In this document: positions 25,255-34,540 of the stretch, piece by piece
How positions within the stretch are numbered: the first letter of the stretch is position 1
How the letters are laid out: the number at the start of each line of letters is the position of its first letter
Source of the DNA: Rhizobium sp. BK650
GTDB taxonomy: Bacteria; Pseudomonadota; Alphaproteobacteria; Rhizobiales; Rhizobiaceae
Assembly (NCBI RefSeq): GCF_014195325.1
Contig: NZ_JACIBK010000015.1
Location: 62,001-126,000, forward strand
Direction: 5' to 3'
Length of the DNA: 64,000 bases
Made by a program: the position numbers and the translations under genes
Notes under the pieces: generated by a model
What the model was told of the DNA's origin: nothing
Databases searched by the model: none
The model's input: the letters and a program-made list of their open reading frames with translations, nothing else

Positions 25255-26145
25255 TCAGAACGACAGCTCCTTGGCTTGCGCATTGATCTTCTCACAGGCC
25301 TCGCCGAGCGGATCGCGCCTTGGCACGAGTGGGGAAACGCCAAGCAGGAGAAGCGCTTTCAAGTGCATCCAGCCGCCTCCCAGCACTGGCGCATAGGATG
25401 CCATCACAACCTTCTCTTCCCCATAGAGGCGCTTATATTCGGCAAAGTTCGAGAAGATCTCGTGATTGCTATCCTTGAGATGGAAGCTCTCGGCGGCTGC
25501 CCCTTCGGCGAGTATGACTTCATGCGTATCGAGCATGACGGCGTAATACTCGATCGCGGTGTCGTCGGCCGGAATGACTGGTGCGATTGTCGTGCCGTTC
25601 ACCAGTTCTTTCACCTGGATCAGAACGCCGTCCAGAAACAGCGCATGTCCGGGCGACAGGTAGAGATCGCAATGTGGTGTGCGACCGTCCAGCGCACCGC
25701 GGGAGACGCGGATCGGCACAACGTTTTTATGCCAGTGCGCGCCGCTCTTCTTGAAGGCTTGGCGGCCGATCCACTTGATCGGAAGGGCGCTGCCGTCGGG
25801 AAGGGCAACGCGGTCGCCGATGCGCAGATGCTCGACCGGCCTTTCACCGCAATCTGTGAGGATCGCCGTCCCGCGCAGGAAGCAGTTTGCGCCACCGCCA
25901 CCAAACCCTCCACCCGGACCACCGCCATCGGGACCTCCGTGTCCATCGGGGTGTCCACCAGGGCCTCCGTGTCCACCAGAGCCGCCTCGCCCCCAATGGC
26001 GCCCCATGGCGCTTGTGGGAGACGTCGAAATTGCCGTCGCCAAGGCGGCCAAGCCGGCAAGCTTAGCGCCGGCGGCAGCGGCAATACCTAAAAAATGCCT
26101 GCGCGCGGCGTGACGTGGCAGCTTCGGATCTTCTCTGGAGGACAT
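25255..26145 (-). CDS. Exported Hint-domain protein with Gly/His-rich linker
   Basis: The 296-residue protein has a twin-arginine-like signal (AARRHFLGIAAAAGAKLAGLAAL, ending near SPTSA). A Gly/His/Pro/Asp-rich low-complexity linker follows (residues about 48-86). A Hint_2 domain starts at Cys88: CFLRGTAILTDCGERPVEHLRIGD, then LYLSPGHALFLDGVLI, and HEVILAEGAAAESF near its end. This is the autoprocessing (hedgehog/intein) fold found in many alphaproteobacterial exported proteins. The rest (about 230-296) is not recognised. AGGAG precedes the ATG at 26145. Most family relatives follow a passenger domain; here only the linker precedes the domain. Confidence 0.82.
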   Translation of the reverse strand: MSSREDPKLPRHAARRHFLGIAAAAGAKLAGLAALATAISTSPTSAMGRHWGRGGSGGHGGPGGHPDGHGGPDGGGPGGGFGGGGANCFLRGTAILTDCGERPVEHLRIGDRVALPDGSALPIKWIGRQAFKKSGAHWHKNVVPIRVSRGALDGRTPHCDLYLSPGHALFLDGVLIQVKELVNGTTIAPVIPADDTAIEYYAVMLDTHEVILAEGAAAESFHLKDSNHEIFSNFAEYKRLYGEEKVVMASYAPVLGGGWMHLKALLLLGVSPLVPRRDPLGEACEKINAQAKELSF

Positions 26146-26308
26146 GCTGGTCTCCTATTTTGAAATGACAACTGCGTTAAATATTACAATAGGTTGCCCT
26201 CTGTTCAATTCGCAGAACAGCGGTGGTGCTTACTCAAAAGGGAGTAGCCAATAGATGTAGCCCTGGTGAAGGGAGCAGTCACTTGCCATAGGAGCGCAAG
26301 CCAATGCT

Positions 26309-27067
26309 CTATGACACGACAGCGCGATGCTCAAAGCGCGTAACAAAGAAGTGCTCTTCCAGTGATGCCGCAATGTGATCCGCGCCGGGAACACCTCGAA
26401 CGGACTTCCATCTGATCTCGTAGATCAGCTCGCGATGGCCGTCATTGCTATCTGTGAGCCCTGTAAACGTCGCTTCGGAAAGCTCGACAGCGATAGTCTT
26501 CAAATTCGGAATGCCGGCGTCGACCGGCAGTTTGATGACGACAACGCCTTTCTGTTGACCAGATACCCACCGGTCTACCTGTTTGAGAGGGGAAAGGATC
26601 AGGACGGCAAGGATGGTCACGATGGTCCCGACCATGATCTGTCCACCGCCGAAGCACAAGCCGATTGCCGTGATCAGCCACAGAGTGGCCGCCGTGGTCA
26701 CTCCGGTTGCGACGTCGCCCCTTTTCAGGATCGCTCCGCCGCCTATAAAGCCGACGCCGGTAAGGACGCCGAGTGGGAAGCGCAAGATGTCCATTGAACC
26801 ATTGGCGCTCTGGCTCGTCGCCAAAAGGATGTTTGCCTGGATCATCGACAGACAGGCAGCTAGTCCGACGAGGATGGTTGTGCGCAGTCCGGCGACATGC
26901 CCCCCTCGCTCCCTGTCGAGGCCGATAAATGCGCCGGCGATGATCGTTGCGGTCAGTCGGATTGCGATCTCCGTCCAGCTCGGCGTGATTGGCATCAGGT
27001 CGATCAAATCCAAGTGCGCGCTCCCCTTGTCACCGATCAGCGTCTTTGGCTCGCGATATGGAGGCAT
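26309..27067 (-). CDS. MgtC/SapB-family membrane protein
   Basis: The 252-residue product has the MgtC N-terminal membrane domain: ATIIAGAFIGLDRERGG, AGLRTTILVGLAACL and GVLTGVGFIGGGAILKRG, then AATLWLITAIGLCFGGGQ. A soluble C-terminal ACT-like domain of about 100 residues follows (VVVIKLPVDAGIPNLKTIAVEL). Family members are associated with magnesium limitation and virulence or stress adaptation. Start choice is uncertain: the in-frame ATG at 26995 would begin right before the first conserved helix. The gene stands alone, 141 bases downstream of oxyR on the same strand. Confidence 0.88.
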   Translation of the reverse strand: MPPYREPKTLIGDKGSAHLDLIDLMPITPSWTEIAIRLTATIIAGAFIGLDRERGGHVAGLRTTILVGLAACLSMIQANILLATSQSANGSMDILRFPLGVLTGVGFIGGGAILKRGDVATGVTTAATLWLITAIGLCFGGGQIMVGTIVTILAVLILSPLKQVDRWVSGQQKGVVVIKLPVDAGIPNLKTIAVELSEATFTGLTDSNDGHRELIYEIRWKSVRGVPGADHIAASLEEHFFVTRFEHRAVVS

Positions 27068-27208
27068 CGGCCTTATGCAAGGGCGCTAAAACCGGATCGC
27101 TGCCGTATGTTTTTCGCGCGGAAAACTAGAGCGCAGCCGGCAAGCCGACCAGTAGAATCCGTCAGCGGGGTAGCAAGGCCGGTCACGAAATCGGCAGGTG
27201 CTGGAGGC

Positions 27209-28123
27209 TCATTCCGCGGATACATGTTGGCGCAGACTTCCGGCCGAATGGCGGATAACATCTGAAATTATCAGGAGCTGTTTGACCAGTGGCGTCGAAT
27301 TGCGCCAGATGATTCCGATCGTGCGCAGAGGTCGCGGCGTGCGGAACCGGGAAATGGAAACATCTGCCGAGCGCGTCTCCACCGGCACTGCCATTTCGGG
27401 AATAAGCGTAACGCCAATGCCGGCGCTGACCATCTGCACCAGCGTCGAAAGCGAGCTGCCCTCCATGATCTCCCTGGGACGCGTCGATTCTATGCCGCAG
27501 AAAGACAGGGCCTGATCACGAAAGCAATGTCCTTCTTCCAGCAGCAGCAGGCGCATTTCGCGCAGCGCTTCTGGTTCCGGCACCGGCTTGCCTTCGTCTT
27601 CGCGATGCCGGACCAACACAAATTCCTCTTCAAACAGCTTGATCTCCGTGAGTGATGGTTCCGATACCGGTAATGCGACGATCGCCAGATCCAGTTCGCC
27701 CTGCGCGACTTCATGCACAAGTCTTGCCGTTAGCGTCTCGCGGACCTGGATCTCGATATTGTCAAAGGTTCTGTTCAGATCGCTGATGATCGCCGGCAGC
27801 AGATAGGGTGCAATTGTCGGAATGATGCCGATCCGCAGTCGCGTCAGCAGCTTGTCCTGAGATGCGCGGGCAAGATCCCCCAGTTCGTCAACGGCGCGCA
27901 GAATGTCACGAACCCTCAGCGCAAAGAGCTGTCCGAAGGCGGTCAGCCTGACCTCTCGCGCACCACGTTCGAAGAGATTCCCACCGAGCTCTTCTTCGAG
28001 TTCCTTGATCTGCATGGACAAAGCAGGCTGCGAAATCGCACAGGCGTCGGCGGCATGCCGGAAGCGGCCATGACGTGCTAAAGCTTCAAAATAGCGCAGC
28101 TGCCTGAGAGTAACGTTGGTCAT
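27209..28123 (-). CDS. oxyR: Hydrogen peroxide-sensing LysR regulator (OxyR)
   Basis: The 304-residue LysR protein opens with the HTH (LRQLRYFEALARHGRFRHAADACAIS). The effector domain holds the redox pair as Cys residues in EEGHCFRDQALSFC, which matches the OxyR Cys-x8-Cys layout with the His before the first Cys. A disulfide between them would activate the protein on peroxide exposure. It is divergent from katG across 190 bases, the classic rhizobial arrangement. Two inverted repeats in the intergenic region fit autoregulation plus katG activation. Confidence 0.93.
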   Translation of the reverse strand: MTNVTLRQLRYFEALARHGRFRHAADACAISQPALSMQIKELEEELGGNLFERGAREVRLTAFGQLFALRVRDILRAVDELGDLARASQDKLLTRLRIGIIPTIAPYLLPAIISDLNRTFDNIEIQVRETLTARLVHEVAQGELDLAIVALPVSEPSLTEIKLFEEEFVLVRHREDEGKPVPEPEALREMRLLLLEEGHCFRDQALSFCGIESTRPREIMEGSSLSTLVQMVSAGIGVTLIPEMAVPVETRSADVSISRFRTPRPLRTIGIIWRNSTPLVKQLLIISDVIRHSAGSLRQHVSAE

Positions 28124-28184
28124 AAGCCGAACTTATCGCAGTCATCAGTAAATCCAACTTAAATTTATCACATGCTTCCGATAA
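28122..28184. promoter_or_regulatory. Candidate OxyR-binding sites between oxyR and katG
   Basis: ATAAG-N5-CTTAT (28122-28136) overlaps the oxyR start codon. TTATC-N10-GATAA (28165-28184) lies further toward katG. The arms are similar (GATAA/TTATC) and suit an OxyR tetramer. The spacing differs from the E. coli consensus, so this is provisional. Confidence 0.5.
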
Positions 28185-28313
28185 AACAAAATGAGAGGGA
28201 GGATGCGTGCCGCCTTTATCGCCTTGGAGCGAGGTGCAGGCGCGCAATCAGGCCCAATAGTTTAACGGACAAGGCGACTTCAGAAGGGTCGTCTGGAACA
28301 ACAGGAGAAAACT

Positions 28314-30497
28314 ATGGACCAGAAACCTGACAGTGCGGGCAGATGTCCCGTTGACCATTCGGCTTTCCGCGGCAGCCGCAATCGCGACTGGTGGCCAAAC
28401 CAGCTCGACCTGCAGGTCCTGCACCATCATTCCGCTCTTTCCGATCCGATGGGCAAGGATTTCGACTATGCCGAGGAGTTCAAGAAGCTCGATCTCGATG
28501 CGGTGAAGAAGGATCTTCATGCATTGATGACGGATTCTCAGGACTGGTGGCCGGCAGACTTTGGCCATTACGGCGGCCTGTTCATCCGCATGGCCTGGCA
28601 TAGTGCCGGGACCTACCGCATCACCGACGGCCGCGGCGGCGCCGGTCAGGGACAGCAGCGTTTTGCACCGCTCAACTCCTGGCCTGACAACGTCAACCTC
28701 GACAAGGCCCGCCGCCTGCTCTGGCCGATCAAGCAGAAATACGGCAACAGCATTTCCTGGGCTGACCTGCTGATCCTGACAGGCAATGTCGCGCTCGAAT
28801 CCATGGGCTTCAAGACCTTTGGTTTCGCCGGCGGCCGTGCCGACGTCTGGGAACCGGAAGAGCTCTATTGGGGTCCGGAAGGCACCTGGCTCGGCGACGA
28901 GCGCTATAGCGGCGAACGCGAGCTGGCAGAGCCGCTTGGCGCCGTGCAGATGGGCCTCATCTATGTCAACCCGGAAGGCCCGAACGGCACTCCCGATCCG
29001 CTCGCATCCGCTCGCGACATCCGCGAGACCTTCGCCCGTATGGCAATGAACGACGAGGAGACCGTCGCGCTGATTGCCGGCGGCCATACCTTCGGCAAGA
29101 CCCATGGTGCGGGCGATCCGTCCTTCGTCGGCATCGATCCGGAAGGTGGCGAGCTCGAAGCCCAGGGCCTGGGCTGGGCGAGCACGTTCAACAGCGGCGT
29201 CGGACGCGATGCCATCGGTAGTGGTCTCGAAGTCACCTGGACACAGACCCCGACGAAGTGGAGCAACTACTTCTTCGAAAACCTCTTCGGTTTCGAATGG
29301 GAACTGACGACGAGCCCGGGCGGCGCTAAGCAATGGGTTGCAAAGAACGCCGAAGCCACCATTCCGGATGCGTACGATCCATCGAAAAAGCAACTGCCGA
29401 CGATGTTGACCAGCGATCTGGCGCTGCGTTTTGATCCGGTCTACGAAAAAATCTCGCGCCGCTTCCTGGAAAACCCGGCTGAGTTCGCCGATGCTTTTGC
29501 TCGCGCCTGGTTCAAGCTTACCCATCGCGACATGGGGCCAAAGGTGCGCTACCTTGGCAAGGAAGTGCCGGCCGAAGACTTGATCTGGCAGGATGTCATC
29601 CCGGCCGTCGACCATCCACTTGTCGACGACCAGGACATCGCCGCTCTCAAGAGCAAGGTCGCCGCCTCCGGTCTTTCGGTGCAGGAACTGGTCTCGACGG
29701 CTTGGGCATCCGCCTCGACCTTCCGGGGCTCCGACAAGCGCGGTGGCGCCAATGGTGCGCGCATCCGTCTTGCCCCGCAGAAGGATTGGGAGGTCAATGA
29801 ACCGGCGCAGCTCGCCAAGGTTCTGGGTGTTCTTGAGGGCATCCAGAAGGACTTCAATGCTGCGCAGAGCAGCGGAAAGAAGATCTCGCTCGCCGACTTG
29901 ATCGTGCTTGCAGGTGCAGCCGGCGTCGAGAAGGCGGCTAAGGCTGGCGGCCACGACATCGTCGTGCCGTTTACACCGGGCCGCATGGATGCATCCGCCG
30001 AGCAGACCGACGTTGCGTCCTTCGCGGTTCTGGAGCCGCGTGTTGACGGTTTCCGCAACTATGTGAACAGCAACCGCAAGCAGTTCATGAAGCCCGAAGA
30101 GGCGCTCGTCGACCGTGCTCAACTCTTGACGCTGACTGCGCCTGAAATGACCGTGCTCGTCGCCGGTCTGCGGGTCCTGAAGGTGGGCAAGCCGGAGCAT
30201 GGCGTCTTCACCGCGCGCCCGGAAACGCTGACGAACGACTTCTTCGTCAACCTGCTCGACATGGGCACCGTCTGGGCTCCCGTTCCCGGCAAGGACGGCG
30301 TCTACGAGGGGCGCGATCGTAAGACGAAGGAACTCAAGTGGACCGGCACCCGCGTCGACTTGATCTTCGGCTCGCATTCACAGCTTCGCGCCCTTGCTGA
30401 AGTCTATGGCCAGTCGGATGGCAAGGCGAAGTTCGTCAAGGATTTCGTTGCGGCATGGAACAAGGTCATGAACGCCGATCGCTTCGATCTCGTCTGA
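28314..30497 (+). CDS. katG: Catalase-peroxidase KatG
   Basis: The 727-residue haem enzyme removes hydrogen peroxide by catalase and peroxidase activity. The distal site is seen in RMAWHSAGTYR (Arg, Trp, His). The proximal haem ligand His is in IAGGHTFGKTHGAG. The Tyr of the covalent Met-Tyr-Trp adduct falls in YVNPEGP. The protein has the two-domain length of the family, with the second, inactive peroxidase-like half from about residue 420. An OxyR gene is divergent and a strong hairpin follows the stop. Full length with no visible break. Confidence 0.98.
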   Translation: MDQKPDSAGRCPVDHSAFRGSRNRDWWPNQLDLQVLHHHSALSDPMGKDFDYAEEFKKLDLDAVKKDLHALMTDSQDWWPADFGHYGGLFIRMAWHSAGTYRITDGRGGAGQGQQRFAPLNSWPDNVNLDKARRLLWPIKQKYGNSISWADLLILTGNVALESMGFKTFGFAGGRADVWEPEELYWGPEGTWLGDERYSGERELAEPLGAVQMGLIYVNPEGPNGTPDPLASARDIRETFARMAMNDEETVALIAGGHTFGKTHGAGDPSFVGIDPEGGELEAQGLGWASTFNSGVGRDAIGSGLEVTWTQTPTKWSNYFFENLFGFEWELTTSPGGAKQWVAKNAEATIPDAYDPSKKQLPTMLTSDLALRFDPVYEKISRRFLENPAEFADAFARAWFKLTHRDMGPKVRYLGKEVPAEDLIWQDVIPAVDHPLVDDQDIAALKSKVAASGLSVQELVSTAWASASTFRGSDKRGGANGARIRLAPQKDWEVNEPAQLAKVLGVLEGIQKDFNAAQSSGKKISLADLIVLAGAAGVEKAAKAGGHDIVVPFTPGRMDASAEQTDVASFAVLEPRVDGFRNYVNSNRKQFMKPEEALVDRAQLLTLTAPEMTVLVAGLRVLKVGKPEHGVFTARPETLTNDFFVNLLDMGTVWAPVPGKDGVYEGRDRKTKELKWTGTRVDLIFGSHSQLRALAEVYGQSDGKAKFVKDFVAAWNKVMNADRFDLV

Positions 30498-30510
30498 TTG
30501 AAAAGCTCCC

Positions 30511-30538
30511 TTTAGACGCGGCGAACGCCGCGTCTAAA
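30511..30538 (+). terminator. Terminator hairpin after katG
   Basis: A perfect 13-base inverted repeat, TTTAGACGCGGCG (30511-30523) and its complement (30526-30538), begins 13 bases past the katG stop. The two innermost pairs probably open as a loop. No long U tract follows, but the AAA/TTT ends fit a bidirectional stem. Confidence 0.7.
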
Positions 30539-30762
30539 CAGGTAGATCGCCATCGAAACTATGCATCCCTTGTTCGGTCTCGGTTAGCTCAATTCTTTGC
30601 CGGTCTTCTCTTTCAGCGGGGCCTCGCAATCTCATCAGCTGAGAGCCCTGAATTTTTCGCGAGGCAGTCCGGTATCGCCGGGTTCGCACAAGATGTCGCT
30701 AAGCATAGGCGCGGCGGTGAGCGCATGTTTTTTGATATCAGCAAAGAGAGACGATGCGTCGG

Positions 30763-30963
30763 CTAGTTGCCGACTGCGCTATCAAGTGCGTGTTCGGGGA
30801 TCTTGCGGCTTGCACCATAATCACGCTCGTGGGCGGAGCGAAAACGCCGTTCGGCCCAGCTGGTCAGATCATGATGGTAGCGGTCGGTCATGCCGTCGGC
30901 ATAAGTGCCGGTGTCCGCGCCCAAGTCTTCGGTCGACGGCTTGATCGAGAAAAATTTGAACAT
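30763..30963 (-). CDS. Small hypothetical protein (66 aa)
   Basis: Starting at the ATG at 30963, which has GGAGG nine bases upstream, the product is 66 residues (MFKFFSIKPSTEDLG...). It is polar with Tyr/His/Asp-rich stretches (TYADGMTDRYHHDL) and a basic segment (WAERRFRSAHERD). No signal or membrane helix is clear. An in-frame ATG at 31008 is an alternative. No family recognised; it lies between katG and the betaine-type transporter operon with no evident link. Confidence 0.45.
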   Translation of the reverse strand: MFKFFSIKPSTEDLGADTGTYADGMTDRYHHDLTSWAERRFRSAHERDYGASRKIPEHALDSAVGN

Positions 30964-31104
30964 CTTTAGCGGCCTCCACAGCGTGCTATCAACACGCGGA
31001 TGTGTCATTCGGTTCCTTCTAAAAGATGATTATATCGAAAAAATTAACCATGTTTAAACGGCAGCACGCGTTTGAAGCGGGTGCCGCCTGATTGCTTAAC
31101 ATTA

Positions 31105-32124
31105 TTATGCCTGATGCAGGAGCAGCGCCAGCAGCTGCTGCAGCGAAACGCCTCCCAGCGGATGGTTGTCCTGTGATACGACGATGGCAGAGGAGACGCT
31201 GGCGCGAGACATTTCGCGCAGCGCGCCCTCGATGTCCATGTCTTCGCAAAGCCGCAGCTGGCTTTCGACCGGAATTTGCTTCGCGACAGCACCGATCTTG
31301 ATAACCCGGCCGCGATTGACCTCCTTCACAAAGGCGGCGATGTAATCGTTGGCGGGATTGAGGACGATCTCAGCCGCCGTACCCTGCTGGATGACCTCAC
31401 CGTCACGTAGGATGGCGATTTTCTCTCCGAGCCGAAGAGCTTCGTCGAGATCGTGAGTGATGAAGACGACGGTTTTCTTTAGGTCTTTCTGCAGATCGAG
31501 GAGGACGGTCTGCATGTCGACGCGGATCAACGGATCGAGCGCAGAATAGGCTTCGTCCATCAGTAGGATTTCGGCATCATTGGTGAGCGCCCGCGCCAGG
31601 CCGACACGCTGCTGCATGCCGCCGGAAAGCTGGTTCGGATAATGCCCGCCAAAACCCTCCAGGCCGACGCGTTTGATCCACGCATTGGCCCGGTCCTCGC
31701 GCTCCGCTTTTGCGACGCCCTGGATTTCCAAACCATAGACGGTATTCTGCAGCACGTTGCGATGGGGTAGAAGTCCAAAACGCTGGAAGACCATGGCGGT
31801 CTTCCGGCGCCGGAATTCGCGAAGCTGCAGGGCGTCCATGCGGCAGACATCTGCGCCGCCATAGAGGACTTCGCCCGATGTGGGATCGATCAGCCTGTTG
31901 ATGTGACGGATCAGCGTCGACTTGCCGGAGCCGGAAAGACCCATGATGACGGTGATCTTCCCGCCGGGAATGGTAATGTTGATGTCTTTCAGCCCTAGCA
32001 CATGAGCATGCACCTTGTTGAGCTCGGTCTTCGACATGCCCTTGCTGACGGCTTCGACATAGTCGCGGCCGCGCGGGCCGAAGATCTTGAAGAGGCTACG
32101 GATCTCGATCGAATTACTAGCCAT
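31105..32124 (-). CDS. Glycine betaine/choline-type ABC transporter ATPase (ProV/ChoV-like)
   Basis: The 339-residue ATPase has Walker A (GLSGSGKST), Q-loop (MVFQRFGLLPH), signature (LSGGMQQRVGLARAL), Walker B (ILLMDEAYSALD) and switch His (ITHDLDEA). The long N-terminal insert before Walker A (KGMSKTELNKVHAHVLGLKDINI) is typical of the ProV/OpuAA subfamily. The C-terminal region has a single shortened CBS-like segment (ALREMSRASVSSAIVVS). It overlaps the permease gene by eight bases. Osmoprotectant or choline uptake is expected. Confidence 0.9.
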   Translation of the reverse strand: MASNSIEIRSLFKIFGPRGRDYVEAVSKGMSKTELNKVHAHVLGLKDINITIPGGKITVIMGLSGSGKSTLIRHINRLIDPTSGEVLYGGADVCRMDALQLREFRRRKTAMVFQRFGLLPHRNVLQNTVYGLEIQGVAKAEREDRANAWIKRVGLEGFGGHYPNQLSGGMQQRVGLARALTNDAEILLMDEAYSALDPLIRVDMQTVLLDLQKDLKKTVVFITHDLDEALRLGEKIAILRDGEVIQQGTAAEIVLNPANDYIAAFVKEVNRGRVIKIGAVAKQIPVESQLRLCEDMDIEGALREMSRASVSSAIVVSQDNHPLGGVSLQQLLALLLHQA

Positions 32125-33004
32125 GCACGATCTCCCGGTGCTTCTGGAGCCGCAGGCCGTAGGCTTGGCTTATCCGGTCGAAGATAATGGCAATGCCGAC
32201 GATTGCGAGACCGTTGAAGACGCCGAGGGTGAAATACTGGTTCGAAATGGCCTTGAGAACCGGCTGGCCAAGGCCTTGAACGCCGATCATGGAAGCGATG
32301 ACCACCATGGCGAGTGCCATCATGATCGTCTGGTTGATACCGGCCATGATGGTGGGAAGTGCCAGCGGCAGTTGGACGTTGCGAAGTTTCTGCCAGCTTG
32401 ACGAGCCGAAGGCATCAGCTGCCTCCAGCACATTCTCGTCCACCATCCGGATGCCGAGATTGGTGAGACGGATCATCGGCGGCAGGGCATAGATGACGAC
32501 GGCAATGACACCGGGCACGCGACCGATGCCAAGAAGCATGACGACTGGGATGAGGTAGACGAAACTCGGCATGGTCTGCATCACATCGAGGATCGGGTTG
32601 ACGATCCTCTGCATTGTATCGGATCGCGCCATCAGGATGCCGAGCGGCAGACCGATGACGATCGAAAGCACGGTGCAGACGAAGATCATCGACACCGTCT
32701 TCATCGTATCCTGCCACATGTCGAAATAGCCGATGATGGCGAGGGTCAGAACACAGCCGAGGACGACCTTCCAGCTGCGGCTGGCAAACCAGGCGATGGC
32801 GGCAAAAGCAATCAGAATGACCGGCCAGGGCGTGCCGGTCATTAGCCGTTCTGCCCAGATGAGAAAACTTTGCAGCGGGCTGAAGGCTGCTTCGATGCTG
32901 TCGCCATAGGCGCGCGTGAAGGCGCGAAAACCTTCGTCGACGCTCTTCTTCAGCTCGCGCAGCACATCGTCATTCATTGTCGGAAATTTCCAGAGCCAAT
33001 CCAT
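32117..33004 (-). CDS. Betaine-type ABC transporter permease (ProW-like)
   Basis: Starting at 33004 (GGGGAA upstream), the product is 295 residues. An N-terminal cytoplasmic segment (WKFPTMNDDVLRELKKSVDEGFRAFT) is followed by hydrophobic helices and the permease loop region (NVLEAADAFGSSSWQKLRNVQLPLALPTI), as in ProW/OpuAB. It acts with the ATPase gene (overlap of eight bases) and the binding-protein gene 100 bases upstream. The longer in-frame start at 33094 would place odd residues before the conserved Trp-rich start. Confidence 0.9.
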   Translation of the reverse strand: MDWLWKFPTMNDDVLRELKKSVDEGFRAFTRAYGDSIEAAFSPLQSFLIWAERLMTGTPWPVILIAFAAIAWFASRSWKVVLGCVLTLAIIGYFDMWQDTMKTVSMIFVCTVLSIVIGLPLGILMARSDTMQRIVNPILDVMQTMPSFVYLIPVVMLLGIGRVPGVIAVVIYALPPMIRLTNLGIRMVDENVLEAADAFGSSSWQKLRNVQLPLALPTIMAGINQTIMMALAMVVIASMIGVQGLGQPVLKAISNQYFTLGVFNGLAIVGIAIIFDRISQAYGLRLQKHREIVHG

Positions 33005-33104
33005 AGCGGTTCCCCAAATAGATAATGGCGGCGGCCGATTGTTGTTTTGGCCGTCGCGCCGAAGGATTGTCTGGGCAGCGGCAAGGCTGCCCATGTCTGA
33101 GTGA

Positions 33105-34100
33105 TTAGAGCGAAGCCTTGATCTTTTCTGCGGCTTCCGGCGAGACCCAGTCCTTCCAGAGGGGCTCGTTGTTCTTCAGGAAGTATTTGGCGCCATCTTC
33201 GCCGGTTGCCTGGTTATCGGTCATCCAGGCGATCAGCTTGTTGACGGTGTCGTTGGTCCAGGCGCGCTTTTTCAGATAATCGATGGCAGGGCCGCCGCGA
33301 TCGGCAAAACTCTTACTGATCAGGGTCTTTACATCGTCTGCGGGCCAGGCATTGGGCTTGGGATCAGCGCAATCGGCAACGGAAGTACAGCGCTTCCATT
33401 CGGCGGCATCATATTCCGTGCCGTAGCCGAGCTTGACCATCTCGTATTTGCCGAGCAGCGAGGTCGGCGCCCAATAATAGCCGACCCAAGCCTGCTTGCC
33501 TTCGTAGGCTTTGGCAATCGAGCCATCGAGACCGGCGGCAGAGCCGGTATCAACGAGCGTAAAGCCCGCTTTGTCGGCGCCATAAGCCTTGAAGAGTTGG
33601 GCCGTGACGACCGTGCCGCCCCAGCCTTGCGGCCCGTTGAAAACGGCACCCTTGCTCTTGTCTTCCGGCGCCGGGAAGAGTTCGGGATGCTTCAGGAGAT
33701 CGGGAATGGTTTTGATGTCAGGATGGGCGTCGGCGATGTATTTGGGGATCCACCAGCCCTGGATCGCGCCGTCCGACAGAATTTTCGCGCCCTCGACGAC
33801 CTTGCCGCCTTCAAGGCCGCGCTTGACGAGTTCCGGCTGGAGGCTGACCCAAGCTTCGGGCGCGACGTCCGGCTCTCCCTTTTCCGCCATGGAGGTGAGG
33901 GTGGGGACGGTATCGCCGCTTACGATCTCAGCCGCGCAGCCATAGCCTTCCTCGAGGATGATCTTGTCGAGGCTCGCGGCCACTTCCGCCGACTGCCAGT
34001 TCATGCTCGCGATGGTGACATTGCCGCAATCGGCCGCAAAGGTGGTTCCTGCGAGCATGGCGCCGGCTGCGAAAACGGTGGATGCCAAAAGTACTTTCAT
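33105..34100 (-). CDS. Betaine/choline-type periplasmic binding protein (OpuAC family)
   Basis: The 331-residue precursor has a signal peptide (MKVLLASTVFAAGAMLAGTTFA) cleaved before ADCGN. The mature OpuAC/ProX-like domain shows ASMNWQSAEVAASLDKIILE, GDTVPTLTSMAEKGEPDVAPEAW and AWVGYYWAPTSLLGKYEMVKL. Trp and Tyr residues such as those in GWWIPKY and WVGYYW would form the aromatic cage for a quaternary ammonium ligand. Two Cys in the C-terminal half (RCTSVADCAD) could make a disulfide. The ATG at 34100 follows AGAGGGAA. It leads the operon. Confidence 0.88.
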   Translation of the reverse strand: MKVLLASTVFAAGAMLAGTTFAADCGNVTIASMNWQSAEVAASLDKIILEEGYGCAAEIVSGDTVPTLTSMAEKGEPDVAPEAWVSLQPELVKRGLEGGKVVEGAKILSDGAIQGWWIPKYIADAHPDIKTIPDLLKHPELFPAPEDKSKGAVFNGPQGWGGTVVTAQLFKAYGADKAGFTLVDTGSAAGLDGSIAKAYEGKQAWVGYYWAPTSLLGKYEMVKLGYGTEYDAAEWKRCTSVADCADPKPNAWPADDVKTLISKSFADRGGPAIDYLKKRAWTNDTVNKLIAWMTDNQATGEDGAKYFLKNNEPLWKDWVSPEAAEKIKASL

Positions 34101-34540
34101 TTTTTTGTTCCCTCTGGTCACGGTGCATCCTGAACCCGGGCGCCGGCGGCACCGCGCGCCGGCCCTTGCATTGAGACTGTTTTAGGGCCGCGTCGGCCAT
34201 TCTAGTTGCGCCAAAAAATGGCGCGTTAGAACCTTCTTTCAATGCTGTTTCAAATACGGCGTCGCTGATGGGACGGTGGAGCGGGTTCGGCGACGTCCAG
34301 TTGCGCTGTATGAGCAATACGACTGCGGATTGATCGGCGAATTCGCTGTCGCACTCGTCGACATCACGTTGTCGCCGCGTCCGTTCTCACGCCCACTCGG
34401 CAAGCAGGTTTTCACAACGGCCAGAAGTTTCTTGTTGGAAGTCAGATACTAATATATTACTTCCGCAGCAATGAGGGAAGCATGCGGTCGCCAATCAGGT
34501 CAGGCGCGCGACTGTTGACTCTTGCCGATGGAGAGCGGTG
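34101..34540. other. Intergenic regulatory region, no gene recognised
   Basis: This 440-base gap separates divergent transcription units. The AT-rich palindrome TAATATATTA (34450-34459) lies about 80 bases before the GntR start and may be a promoter or operator. A plus-strand frame ending at the TAA near 34450 is open for about 60 codons but matches nothing I know. Confidence 0.4.

Noticed and set aside
24919..26091. 390-codon plus-strand frame across the Hint gene region
   Set aside because: Antisense to the Hint-domain gene, which has a signal peptide, a domain match and a ribosome site.
28248..30377. A long open frame antisense to katG (709 codons)
   Set aside because: GC-rich katG gives a stop-free shadow frame; the protein has no family resemblance and katG is unmistakable.
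34265..34455. Plus-strand frame of about 60 codons ending near 34450
   Set aside because: No recognised family and no ribosome site; it may be chance openness in a GC-rich gap.
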